From: Myxococcales bacterium
Lineage (GTDB): Bacteria; Myxococcota_A; Polyangia; Polyangiales; Polyangiaceae
Assembly: GCA_004193285.1 (NCBI GenBank)
Contig: SECP01000038.1
Coordinates: 71,740-135,739, forward strand
DNA: 64,000 nt
Direction: 5' to 3'
In this document: piece after piece, positions 1 to 7,752 of the stretch
Numbering within the stretch: the stretch's first letter is position 1
Layout: each line of letters starts with the position of its first letter
Notes under the pieces: generated by a model
The model's input: only the letters and a program-made list of their open reading frames with translations
Databases searched by the model: none
What the model was told of the DNA's origin: nothing
Translations under genes and position numbers: made by a program

Positions 1-2
1 CG

Positions 3-191
3 GGCATGACCTTCTTCGGCCTCATGCACGGCGAGGCGATCGGCATCGGGCAATCACCGGTCGTCACCGTCGCGTACTTGGGTGTAGCGGGAGTGCTGTT
101 CGGCTGTGCGAAGCTGGCGACGGTCACCGCACCAGCGCCCGAAGAGCACCACCACGGAGAGCACGAACCCGCGGCAGTCGCGGCCGAGTAG
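3..191 (+). CDS. C-terminal end of a membrane permease, possibly NCS2 type (5' end outside window)
   Basis: The reading frame is already open at the left edge, so only the last 62 or so residues are present. They hold one hydrophobic segment (the stretch with YLGVAGVLFG) preceded by FFGLMHGEAIG, and end in a His/Glu-rich hydrophilic tail (EEHHHGEHE). The FFG-hxHGEAIG pattern before a final membrane helix recalls bacterial xanthine/uracil-type (NCS2) permeases, but the transport core lies outside the window and the family call is tentative. A strong hairpin follows about 45 bases after the stop, consistent with the end of a transcription unit. Confidence 0.5.
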   Translation, partial: GMTFFGLMHGEAIGIGQSPVVTVAYLGVAGVLFGCAKLATVTAPAPEEHHHGEHEPAAVAAE

Positions 192-234
192 TCGTTCTCG
201 TCGACAGCGAAGCGGCCCGGCCTCTTCGCAGCAG

Positions 235-275
235 AGCGCCCGCCCTCCTCGGAGTCGCGGGCGCTTTGCGTCTGT
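235..275 (+). terminator. Probable intrinsic terminator of the permease gene
   Basis: A perfect 9-bp stem, AGCGCCCGC at 235-243 and GCGGGCGCT at 257-265, encloses a 13-base loop. It is followed by a T-rich stretch (TTTGCGTCTGTTTCT). It lies 44 bases after the permease stop codon. Confidence 0.65.
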
Positions 276-556
276 TTCTGGGGGAGCGAAATCCGTCACG
301 AATCGGCACGAGCGCGGCCGAGTAGCGGTACCGAGGGCGAAGGGCGAGCGGGCGGAGGGCACACGCGGTTCGGCGTGGCGCGCCGAGGCAAGCGGGAACC
401 AATGGGGGCGGTCGTTCGTGCCGCTTCGCGACCGAGGTCGTTGGCCCAAGACCGAGCTGAGTGGCCGAATCGCCCGGTTGGTGGCCGATGCGGCCAAGGC
501 GGAGGACGCGGGGAGCGCCTAGGTTTTCGGTGGCTTAGCGCCGAAAGAGAGGTCCC
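276..556. other. Intergenic stretch without a recognisable gene
   Basis: No frame here looks like a protein: the translations are Arg/Ser/Pro-rich, as expected for random high-GC DNA. GAAAGAGAGG at about 543-552 is the probable ribosome binding site of the next gene, 4 bases before its GTG start. Confidence 0.5.
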
Positions 557-1327
557 GTGCCGAGTTTGATTCAGCTGTTCTCCGATCCGATTTCGTGGGC
601 GTTTTTTGGAATTGTCGCAGGTTTGTGGGGGCTCGAGACGGTCTTCCCAGCGCGCGTGTTGCCGCCCAGCCCGGGGCATGTGCGACGGGGAGTGGTAGCG
701 CTGGTCGCGTTCTTTTTGGTGTCGTCCTACCTGCCATATTGGCTCGGGCCGCTTTTGGAGCCGGTACGGCTCGCGGATTTGAGCGAGCTGGGGACTTGGG
801 GCGGCGCCCTCGTGGCGATGCTCGCGTATCAGACAGTGGGCTACGCGTACCACCGGGGCTTGCACGCTTCCGATTTGTTGTTCCGTCTGGTCCATCAAGT
901 GCATCACAGCGCGGAGCGGCTGGACGTTGCGGGGGCGTTCTTGTTCGCGCCACTGGACATGCTCGGCTGGACTACGGTCTCGACCATGGCGCTGGCGCTG
1001 TTCGGGGTGACGCCGGAAGCGACGGTGGTGTTCACGCTCGCCGGCGCGCTGCTCAGCACTTTTCAGCACACCAACGTGCGGACGCCGCGCTGGCTGGGGT
1101 ACGTCTTGCAGCGGCCGGAGAGCCATAGCCAGCACCACGGCCGCGGACTACACCGGAACAACTACGCGGACCTGCCCATCTTCGACTTGATGTTCGGGAC
1201 GTTCGATAATCCCGAAGGGTTTGCGGAGCAGACCGGCTATTACCCCGGCGTCTGGAAGCGGCGCTTGAAGGTGCGCTCCGGCAAGCCGCTCAAGCGAACC
1301 ATGGAGGCGACCGGCGCCTCTACCTGA
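557..1327 (+). CDS. Sterol desaturase / fatty acid hydroxylase family membrane protein with an altered C-terminus
   Basis: A 256-residue integral membrane di-iron oxygenase. The three His clusters of the family are clear: HRGLH (99-103), HQVHH (113-117) and HSQHH (190-194), plus H171 in FQHTN. Such enzymes hydroxylate or desaturate sterols, lipids or carotenoids; the substrate here cannot be told. GTG start with GAAAGAGAGG upstream. After GYYPG (residues 227-231) the protein departs from the family pattern and continues as VWKRRLKVRSGK, which is simply the antisense of the HTH-coding part of the convergent GlxA-type gene. The last 88 bases overlap that gene. I infer that the native C-terminus was lost in a deletion; all metal ligands are kept, so the enzyme may still work. 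Confidence 0.85.
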   Translation: MPSLIQLFSDPISWAFFGIVAGLWGLETVFPARVLPPSPGHVRRGVVALVAFFLVSSYLPYWLGPLLEPVRLADLSELGTWGGALVAMLAYQTVGYAYHRGLHASDLLFRLVHQVHHSAERLDVAGAFLFAPLDMLGWTTVSTMALALFGVTPEATVVFTLAGALLSTFQHTNVRTPRWLGYVLQRPESHSQHHGRGLHRNNYADLPIFDLMFGTFDNPEGFAEQTGYYPGVWKRRLKVRSGKPLKRTMEATGAST

Positions 1328-2040
1328 GAGCGCTTCGCGATCCATTCCTGACACTTGCCAATCAGGGCGTCGTCGACCTGGCGGGCGCCGACCAAGTGGG
1401 CGAACGGCTGCTGACCGACGCTGTGCCAGTCGATGAGGTTGAGCTTGGCGACTTGCATCGCGGTCTCTACGTCTACCGCTCGGGCAAGCAGGTATAGCGC
1501 CAAATCTAGCCAGGTCGTGCCGCCGCCCGCCATGACGAGCCGCTGCCCGACTCCCGAAGCGACGAGCGCGCGCTCGCGGTGCACCCGAATCGCAGGGTGC
1601 CGCTCGGCCAGCGCGTCGCAGTAGGCCCAGTGGGTAGTCGCATCTTGACCGTCCAGCAAGCCCGCGGCGGCGAGCAGCACTGCACCCGAGCAGGCAGTGG
1701 CGAGGATGGCGCCCGCACCGTGCTGGCGCTTGAGCCAGACGATTTCTTCGTCGAAGCGCCCGGTGATGTCGGTCCGAGGGGCGATCGCGAGCTCCGGTAC
1801 GCAGACGATGTCGTACGTCTCCGCGCCCAGCGCGCGTTGGGGGCGGACCAGTGCGCCGTTCGCGACCTCGAGCGGCGCGACGGTTCGGGCGACGACTTCC
1901 GCCGTGACGGCGGGGACGCCGGGCTGGCCATCCGTGACGAGCTTCCAGTCTCGGCCTGCGGCGCAGAACACGTCTAGCATGCCGTAGACGACCGAAGCGG
2001 TCGCTTCCGGGAGCGCGAGGATCGCGATGCGGGGCAGCAC
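1240..2040 (-). CDS. GlxA/FtrA-type regulator (DJ-1/PfpI domain plus AraC HTH), 3'-truncated
   Basis: 266 residues from a GTG start. Residues 1-185 form a DJ-1/PfpI-like domain with the nucleophile-elbow Cys in ATACSGA (C117) and a downstream HW. From about residue 237 an AraC-type DNA-binding domain begins (SMVRLSGLPERTFKRRFQ), but it stops after about 20 residues at TPG-stop, whereas the family has about 80 more residues and a second HTH. The TPG and the stop codon are antisense of the desaturase GYYPG codons, so the reading frame runs across a junction. The protein should not bind DNA in the usual way. It may be a decaying pseudogene or work as a DJ-1-like enzyme. Divergent from the phospholipase gene. 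Confidence 0.8.
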   Translation of the reverse strand: MLPRIAILALPEATASVVYGMLDVFCAAGRDWKLVTDGQPGVPAVTAEVVARTVAPLEVANGALVRPQRALGAETYDIVCVPELAIAPRTDITGRFDEEIVWLKRQHGAGAILATACSGAVLLAAAGLLDGQDATTHWAYCDALAERHPAIRVHRERALVASGVGQRLVMAGGGTTWLDLALYLLARAVDVETAMQVAKLNLIDWHSVGQQPFAHLVGARQVDDALIGKCQEWIAKRSQVEAPVASMVRLSGLPERTFKRRFQTPG

Positions 2041-2145
2041 GGCTCCGCGTAGACTCTCGGCCCGCCTGCGTCTAGCTGGCTACAGAGCATCCGCCGCGAC
2101 TGCGGGCCCAACGTCAGCTTCGCGCCCCTGGGCCATTCGCTCGCG

Positions 2146-3126
2146 GTGGCGCTCACGAGGGCGATTTGCCACGAGATTTCAGCGCGCTTTTTCCTCCAGA
2201 GTGTGGGGGTGTATCGGCTCTCGCTCCTTCTAAGTCTGGCGCTCGGTGTGCCGGCTCGCGCTCTCGCCCAAGACGCCGCCCCGGCCACGCAAGCGGCGGC
2301 GCAGCGCGAGCACACGCCGAGCGCGGCAAGCGCGCCGAGCGCGGAGAGGCTCACTGAGAAGCCGATCGCAGAGGATGAGCCGGAGATCGACGTGCTCACC
2401 TTCCATCGCTCGAACTACCTCGTCACGGGCTTCACCCAAGACACGCAGGTCAAGTTCCAATTCAGTTTCAAGTACGACTTGTGGCCCAGCCCGAGCCGCC
2501 ACACCGTGTACCTGGCGTACACGCAAAAGTCCTTGTGGGATCTGTACGATAAGTCGGCGCCGTTTCGGGAATCCAACTACGCGCCGGAGGTCTTTTACGC
2601 GCACTACCACTCGGACATGCGGGGTCAGCCGAATCCGGGTTGCGGCTTGTTCTCCGAGCAGGTCGGTATCGAGCACGAATCCAACGGCGAAGCGGGCGAA
2701 GCCTCGCGCAGCTGGAACAAGGTCTTCGTGGACGTGGAGGCGACTTGTTACGGCAAGCCGCTGTACGGCTTGCTCGGCGTGCGCCTGTGGTACCCGATAG
2801 GGCTCCGAGAAAACCCGACCATCAAGCGCACTCAAGGCTACGGTGAGCTGCTCTTGGGCGTGGGAGTGGACGAAGAGGACGCGCACTCCAACGGCCTGGT
2901 CACGGTGGCGCTGCGCAAAGGTACGAGTCGGCAGCTCGCCAAAGGCAGCCTGACGGTGGACGCGCGCTGGCGACCCACCTACCAGCGACTCATCGGCAAA
3001 GCTTGGAAGTTCGCGCCGTACGTTTGGTTTCAGTTTTTTACGGGCTACGGCGAGAGCCTCGGCACGCACGACATCGCCACCACCGGCGCGCGCCTGGGCA
3101 TAGGCTTCACGGACCGAGCGCGCTAG
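2146..3126 (+). CDS. pldA: Outer membrane phospholipase A1 (OMPLA/PldA-like)
   Basis: Beta-barrel lipase of the outer membrane. The catalytic region EHESNGEAGEASRSWNKVFV contains the family His-Ser pair (H177, S179 in HESNG) and the Asn of RSWN (N191). Other family signatures are FQFSFKYDLWP (about 104-114), the LAYTQKSLWDLYDKS block (123-137), FRESNYAPE and the later NPTI..QGYGE. The signal peptide is YRLSLLLSLALGVPARALA-QD, so translation may start at GTG 2203 or 2209 rather than GTG 2146; no start has a good Shine-Dalgarno. An Ala/Gln-rich linker (about 43-75) precedes the barrel and is longer than in E. coli PldA. The next gene begins 18 bases downstream, suggesting cotranscription. Confidence 0.88.
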   Translation: MALTRAICHEISARFFLQSVGVYRLSLLLSLALGVPARALAQDAAPATQAAAQREHTPSAASAPSAERLTEKPIAEDEPEIDVLTFHRSNYLVTGFTQDTQVKFQFSFKYDLWPSPSRHTVYLAYTQKSLWDLYDKSAPFRESNYAPEVFYAHYHSDMRGQPNPGCGLFSEQVGIEHESNGEAGEASRSWNKVFVDVEATCYGKPLYGLLGVRLWYPIGLRENPTIKRTQGYGELLLGVGVDEEDAHSNGLVTVALRKGTSRQLAKGSLTVDARWRPTYQRLIGKAWKFAPYVWFQFFTGYGESLGTHDIATTGARLGIGFTDRAR

Positions 3127-3144
3127 GCGCATTGACAGGAGCGC

Positions 3145-3702
3145 ATGATGACCGAACGCGAGAAGATGCTGGCTGGCGAGCTGTACGACCCTGCCGACGC
3201 GGAGCTCGTGCGCGGAAGGGAGCGCGCCCGAGCGCTGTGCTGGAAGCTAAACGCGACCGCAGAAACGGAGAAGGAGCTCCGTCGCACCTTGCAGCGTGAG
3301 CTCTTCGGCAGCGGTGGCGAAGACGCCTGGATTCAGCCGCCCTTCTTCTGCGACTACGGCTCCAACATTCACCTGGGCGAGCGCGTCTACTTCAATTTCA
3401 ACTGCGTCGTGCTGGACGTGGGCGAGGTGCACATCGGTGAGCACACGCTGTTCGGACCCGCCGTACAGATTTACACTGCCACTCACCCGCTGGACGCGGA
3501 AGAGCGTCGCAAGAAGGAGCTCGCGAAGCCCATTCGCATTGGGTCGGACTGCTGGGTGGGCGGCGGTGCCATCATCCTTCCTGGCGTGACGGTCGGGGAC
3601 AAGACCGTGATTGGCGCTGGAAGCGTGGTCACCAAGAGCCTCCCGGGCGGCGTTCTGGCGGCCGGAAATCCGTGCCGAGTGCTGCGCCCGGTCGGCGGCT
3701 AG
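3145..3702 (+). CDS. maa: Maltose/galactoside O-acetyltransferase family (left-handed beta-helix)
   Basis: A cytoplasmic acetyl-CoA-dependent sugar O-acetyltransferase of 185 residues, the usual length. The N-terminal Mac domain is clear (MTEREKMLAGELYDPADAEL). Hexapeptide repeats follow (IHLGERVYFNFNCVVLDVGEVHIGE), then the catalytic His in ATHPLD, and the closing IRIGSDCWVGGGAIILPGV ... AAGNPCRVLRP typical of Maa/LacA/NodL. ATG ATG start; the second ATG (3148) is equally possible. The substrate (maltose, glucose or a glycan unit) cannot be fixed from sequence. Confidence 0.9.
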   Translation: MMTEREKMLAGELYDPADAELVRGRERARALCWKLNATAETEKELRRTLQRELFGSGGEDAWIQPPFFCDYGSNIHLGERVYFNFNCVVLDVGEVHIGEHTLFGPAVQIYTATHPLDAEERRKKELAKPIRIGSDCWVGGGAIILPGVTVGDKTVIGAGSVVTKSLPGGVLAAGNPCRVLRPVGG

Positions 3703-3781
3703 CGGTCACAAGAAAAAACTGATTCACTCCCCCTGCGTGCACGCGGCGGGCGCGGGCGACGTCTAACGGCGGGAGGGCATC

Positions 3782-4285
3782 ATGAGACGAGCAATGTGGG
3801 GCGCTGGAGCGGTGGTATGGGGCGCGCTTTGCGGCTGCGGAGGTAACGAACCGGAGCCCGGCTCGACCGTGAGTCAGCCGGGAGGGGGAAGCGCCGGTGG
3901 CGGACAAGCCGGTTCGCTCAACCTCGGGCTCGAAGGAGGCAAAGGCGGCGGAGGAGGAGCCGGAGGAGCCGGAGGAGCGGGGGCAGGCGGGACGGCTGCG
4001 GGTAGCTCCTCGACCGCCGGGGCAAGTAGCGGTGGGGCGGCCGGAAGCGCCGCGAGCGGTGGAGGGGGGAGCGGCGGCATGAAGCCCGCGAGTGCCTGCA
4101 CGCGCGCCGCGGGGAGCGACGCCGATTGCGCGGATTTTTGGGCGGAGGAGGGCTACTTGCAAGCGTACGCCTGCACGGACATCTCGGCCGCGGCTCGGCT
4201 CGGGCAAAGCATCGGTGAAGAGTGCGCGAGCGTGAGCTTCGTCGCGGGGGCGGCGTACGGCGCCTGCTGCACGCCATTTCCTTAG
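3782..4285 (+). CDS. Secreted lipoprotein, Gly/Ala/Ser-rich linker plus small Cys-rich domain
   Basis: The short signal peptide ends in a lipobox-like LCGC (C20). Residues 25-100 are almost only Gly, Ala and Ser (GGAGGAGGAGAGG and similar), a probable flexible stalk. The C-terminal 65 residues contain four or more Cys (ACTRAAGSDADCADFW ... YACTDI ... EECASV ... GACCTPFP), so a small disulfide-bonded head is likely. No family recognised. It shares its architecture with at least six other proteins of this window and probably sits in the outer membrane. Confidence 0.75.
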   Translation: MRRAMWGAGAVVWGALCGCGGNEPEPGSTVSQPGGGSAGGGQAGSLNLGLEGGKGGGGGAGGAGGAGAGGTAAGSSSTAGASSGGAAGSAASGGGGSGGMKPASACTRAAGSDADCADFWAEEGYLQAYACTDISAAARLGQSIGEECASVSFVAGAAYGACCTPFP

Positions 4286-4304
4286 TTGGCCTAAGCTGGG
4301 CGGG

Positions 4305-5339
4305 ATGGTGCACATCCGTCGCGCGGAGCGCAACAAGCAGCCCGGCGTTTGCTATGCGGTAACGAACGACGGCCTGGAGCTGCCGGTGGTGGACGTGACC
4401 CACCCAGCGTTCGCGTGTGAGCTCAGCGCGGAGAAGGAGGCTCGCCTGGTGCAGCGCTTTTTGAAAGAACAGCGGCGCTTCGCGCGTTTGCCGGCTTGGT
4501 TGCGAATAGCGATGGTGCGTTTCTTCTTGCGAGGGTCGCGCATCGCTCGCGGGGTTCGCCGCGCAGAGGGCACCTTCTTGGACGCCATGACGACCTACCT
4601 GTTCAAGCTCGGGCCCCAGAACCTCGGGTCCTATGCGGTGCCGGCGGATCGGATCATCTTGCGGAGCTTGCCCGCCATTTCGGTGCGACTGCGCGTCCAT
4701 GACATGGCGCGTTTGCTGGCGGAAGAGCTTCGACCCCGGCTCGACCGAGCACCGCAGCAGCCGCTGTTCCTCGTCAACATCGCAGGCGGTCCGGCCATCG
4801 ACAGCTTGAACGCGCTGATCGTGCTGCAGCGTGACTCGCCCGCGAGCCTGAGCGGGCGCCGAGTGGACATTTGCGTGCTGGACGACGCCGATGACGGGCC
4901 GGCGTTCGGCGCGCGAGCACTGGCCGCGCTGCGTGAGCCTGGTGCGCCCCTCGCAGCGCTCGACATCGGCTTCGAGCACCGACGCTACGACTGGCGGGAA
5001 GTGGCGGGCTTGGAGGCGGCGCTCGAGTTGGCGCGCTCCCGCGGCGCACTCGTGACCGCATCCTCCGAAGGAGGACTCTTCGAATACGGTGCCGACGCGG
5101 ACATCGTGCAGAACTTGCGCGCGCTAGCGGAGGGCACTCGGGGTGCAGCGTTCGTCGTCGGTTCCGTGACTCGCGATGACGAAGTGATTCGTACACTCAA
5201 GCTCACCAGCACTGCCGCCACCCAGCCACGCGGCCTCGCCACGTTCTCGCGCTTGGCAGAGCGAGCCGGCTTTCGGGTCACTCGCTCGGTGGCGCGCCCG
5301 CTGAGCGACCAGGTGGTCCTCATGCCCCAAGCCGACTAG
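4305..5339 (+). CDS. Hypothetical protein with SAM-methyltransferase-like features
   Basis: 344 residues, no signal peptide or membrane helix. The central block LFLVNIAGGPAIDSLNALI resembles a class I methyltransferase motif I (hhxhxxGxG), and RRVDICVLDDADDG could be the acidic loop after beta-2. A further Rossmann-like pattern follows (LAALDIGFEHRRYDW; GALVTASSEGGLFEYG). The N-terminal 120 residues are basic and helical. The function is an inference; neighbours (a lipoprotein upstream, an outer-membrane protein downstream) give no pathway. Confidence 0.6.
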   Translation: MVHIRRAERNKQPGVCYAVTNDGLELPVVDVTHPAFACELSAEKEARLVQRFLKEQRRFARLPAWLRIAMVRFFLRGSRIARGVRRAEGTFLDAMTTYLFKLGPQNLGSYAVPADRIILRSLPAISVRLRVHDMARLLAEELRPRLDRAPQQPLFLVNIAGGPAIDSLNALIVLQRDSPASLSGRRVDICVLDDADDGPAFGARALAALREPGAPLAALDIGFEHRRYDWREVAGLEAALELARSRGALVTASSEGGLFEYGADADIVQNLRALAEGTRGAAFVVGSVTRDDEVIRTLKLTSTAATQPRGLATFSRLAERAGFRVTRSVARPLSDQVVLMPQAD

Positions 5340-5405
5340 CCGCCGCGCATCCAGAATCACCTTTACGGGGCGCGCCTTCTGATGAACTCTCTCGGTGGGA
5401 GAGAG

Positions 5406-6242
5406 ATGATGCGCTGGTTGGTTGGGTTGGTTTCGATCTCTTGCGGCGCCTGGGCGCTGCCGGCACAAGCTCAAAACGTACCGCCGCCCGCGAGCGGGAC
5501 CTTCCCCGCGGACACGCCTGCGCCTGCGCTCAACCCAGCCGCGCCCGCCCCCGGAGGCCCGTCAACCGCGCCGGCAGCCGAGCCGCTGCCAGCTCCGCCG
5601 CCCGCGGCTCCCCCGGCGGCGGCGCCAGCACCGGCGGTTGCGCCCTCTGCGGCTCCCCCTGGAGCGCCTGCGGCCGCCGGGCAGCCGGCACCCGCGGACT
5701 CCACACCACCGCGTCTCGCCGCCCCCACCCCGCCGCCGGAGCTGGACACCCGCTCCAATCGCGAGCGCCGTCCGTTCTTCATCGGCGGCGAGCTGGGTTG
5801 GAACGGCCTCGCCGGCCTGGGCGTGAACTTCAGTTGGCACCCGGAACCGCATTTTGCGGTGGATACGGGGGCCGGCTTGTCCCTGACAGGTTGGCGCGCC
5901 AGCTTCCGTCTCCGTGGCAACCTGCTCAAGGGGGAGTGGACACCATTCTTCGGCGCCGGCTTCAGCTACGCCACGGGCCTGGGCGATCAGGACGTAGAGC
6001 TCGAGTCCAAAGGCGAGAAGGCGAAGCTACGCGTCTTGCCGTCTACGTTTTTGCAGCTCGCAGGCGGCGTGAACTACACCGGGAGGGAAGGCTTCGTTTT
6101 CACCGCGACCACGGGCTACTCGCTCCTGCTCCGCGATCAGAACACGACCTACAGCTCCGGCTCGCGTGAAACGTACGATGACGCGAAGGCTATTTACGAT
6201 GGCGGCCTCATCCTTTCCGTAGCTTTCGGTTACGCGTTCTAA
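5406..6242 (+). CDS. Outer-membrane beta-barrel protein with Pro/Ala-rich N-terminal linker
   Basis: The start at ATG 5406 (ATGATG) is chosen because GGGAGAGA lies directly upstream and gives a clean signal peptide (MMRWLVGLVSISCGAWALPAQA); an in-frame ATG at 5382 has no Shine-Dalgarno. Residues 25-115 are a Pro/Ala-rich linker. The remaining 165 residues are alternating amphipathic strands (FFIGGELGWNGLAGLGVNFSW, FTATTGYSLLL) ending in a C-terminal aromatic (FGYAF), as in small outer-membrane barrels. The linker may span periplasm or contact peptidoglycan. No specific family assigned. Confidence 0.8.
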   Translation: MMRWLVGLVSISCGAWALPAQAQNVPPPASGTFPADTPAPALNPAAPAPGGPSTAPAAEPLPAPPPAAPPAAAPAPAVAPSAAPPGAPAAAGQPAPADSTPPRLAAPTPPPELDTRSNRERRPFFIGGELGWNGLAGLGVNFSWHPEPHFAVDTGAGLSLTGWRASFRLRGNLLKGEWTPFFGAGFSYATGLGDQDVELESKGEKAKLRVLPSTFLQLAGGVNYTGREGFVFTATTGYSLLLRDQNTTYSSGSRETYDDAKAIYDGGLILSVAFGYAF

Positions 6243-6350
6243 CGCTTTGTCAGAGTGACAGGCGCGGCGCAGAGCGAGCGACAAGCCGTCGCAGTCGCCT
6301 CCGCAGCTCCGCGAAAAGACCTGCGGCACGGCGCTTGCTGAGCGAGTGGC

Positions 6351-6869
6351 ATGGTCACTCGTGCGTTCACGGTCACGTTCGGTGCCGTCGCCGCTGCGTT
6401 CGGTTTCGCGTCGGCCTACTTCGTACCTCGCTCCCTCCCCGCCCAGCGCGTCGTCACTCGCCTCGTCAGCGCGCCGGCGCCGTCTTCCCGAGCGTGCCCC
6501 GTGGGGTCGCCAGCGCCTGCACCTGCACCCGCGCCGTGCAAACCGGCGAGCACGCAGCCGGCGTTGCGCCCTCCGTCGATCGAACCGCGCACGTCACCCG
6601 TGGACCGTCGCGCGTCGCCGCTCAAGGCGTTTCGATTCGTCGGCATTGGGCCGGCAGGGGGCCTGCGGCTCGGGCGCGTCGCTCCGGGCAGCTTGCCGGA
6701 AGCGCTCGGATTGCGCACCGGCGACGAGCTCATCAGCGTCAACGACTTCAAGCTGGGCGACCCCGAGCAGGCGCTGACCGCCTACGCGCGCCTCCGCACT
6801 GCCGAGCGGTTGCAGCTCGCCGTGAGCCGAGCAGGATCTCGCGCCGAGCTCGTTTACTTCATCCGCTGA
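6351..6869 (+). CDS. Membrane-anchored PDZ-domain protein, GspC-like C-terminus
   Basis: 172 residues. A single N-terminal membrane anchor (AFTVTFGAVAAAFGFASAYFV) is followed by a Pro/Ala/Ser-rich periplasmic stretch with two Cys. The C-terminal PDZ domain (about 103-172) has LRLGRVAPGSLPEALGLRTGDELISVND, very like the PDZ of type II secretion GspC or trypsin-like chaperone-proteases, but there is no protease or secretion gene nearby. The last 11 bases overlap the 3' end of the convergent kinase gene. Confidence 0.75.
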   Translation: MVTRAFTVTFGAVAAAFGFASAYFVPRSLPAQRVVTRLVSAPAPSSRACPVGSPAPAPAPAPCKPASTQPALRPPSIEPRTSPVDRRASPLKAFRFVGIGPAGGLRLGRVAPGSLPEALGLRTGDELISVNDFKLGDPEQALTAYARLRTAERLQLAVSRAGSRAELVYFIR

Positions 6870-7737
6870 GCGCGGTTCTGAGGGCGTTCCACGACGCTCG
6901 CACGGTCATGAACCGCTCTTCGCGGTCGATCGCGAGCGCGGCGCGAACCCAGTCGTCTACCGCCGCCGGCAGCTCCGGCCTGAGCTCGTGCAAGCTGGGG
7001 CGCGGAGCGGTCGAGCACTGCCGCATGATGTGCAAGATGCTGTCGCCCACGAAAGGGGGCCTCCCGGCGAGGGCACGAAACGCCACCGCGGACAGCCCGT
7101 AGACGTCGATGCGTTGGTCCAGGTGCTCCGTCGTCTCCTTCCAGCACTCGGGCGCGATGTAGCTGGGTGAGCCAGCGACGTGGCCAGCAAGCGTGACGCT
7201 GCGCATGCGCAGGAACTTGGCGAAGCCGAAGTCCAGCAGCCGGACGCTGCCGTCCGTCTGCACGAAGATGTTACTGGGCTTCAAATCCCGGTGGAGGATG
7301 CCGGCGGCGTGAGCCGTCTCCAGAGTCGCGACCAGCGGCTCGAAGATGGGCGTCAAATCCGCGAGCCCGAGGCGAGTGCCCTGGTCCGCCGCGAAATCCA
7401 GCACCGTCTCCAAGTTGGAGCCGCGCAGCAGCTCCATGATCAGAAACAGCGTGCCGTCTTCCCCCCAAACCTGGTGGTACGCGCGCACCGCCGCGGTGCC
7501 GGAGAGCACGGTCAGCGCGTGCACCTCGCGCAGCATGCGGTCGCGCCAAGAAGGGTCCGGCTTCTTCGGCGGAAGGATCACCTTCACCGCGACCTCGTCC
7601 CCCATGCGCAGGTCGACCCCTCGGTAAACAGCCGCCTGCCCGCCGCGATCGAGCAGCTGTACCAGCCGGTAGCGACCGCCCACGACCTCACCGCCGCGAT
7701 CGTGAGGGGGAGCGTCGGGCGGAAACTCGCTGCTCAT
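6859..7737 (-). CDS. Eukaryotic-type Ser/Thr protein kinase, soluble catalytic domain only
   Basis: 292 residues, essentially a single Hanks-type kinase domain. Visible: Lys of VAVKV (K52), catalytic loop HRDLKPSN (149-156), DFG (169-171), and SPSYIAPE (190-197) closing the activation segment. The glycine loop is atypical (LLDRGGQAAVYRG). There is no transmembrane segment or extra sensor domain, so it is cytoplasmic and probably acts in a cascade or with an unlinked sensor. The LysR gene ends 15 bases upstream on the same strand; the PDZ gene overlaps its 3' end by 11 bases. Confidence 0.92.
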   Translation of the reverse strand: MSSEFPPDAPPHDRGGEVVGGRYRLVQLLDRGGQAAVYRGVDLRMGDEVAVKVILPPKKPDPSWRDRMLREVHALTVLSGTAAVRAYHQVWGEDGTLFLIMELLRGSNLETVLDFAADQGTRLGLADLTPIFEPLVATLETAHAAGILHRDLKPSNIFVQTDGSVRLLDFGFAKFLRMRSVTLAGHVAGSPSYIAPECWKETTEHLDQRIDVYGLSAVAFRALAGRPPFVGDSILHIMRQCSTAPRPSLHELRPELPAAVDDWVRAALAIDREERFMTVRASWNALRTALSG

Positions 7738-7752
7738 GAGCCGTCGGTCAGG

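Noticed and set aside
5836..5860. Possible sigma-54 promoter (TGGCAC...)
   Set aside because: The spacing to the GC element does not fit and the site is inside a coding region.
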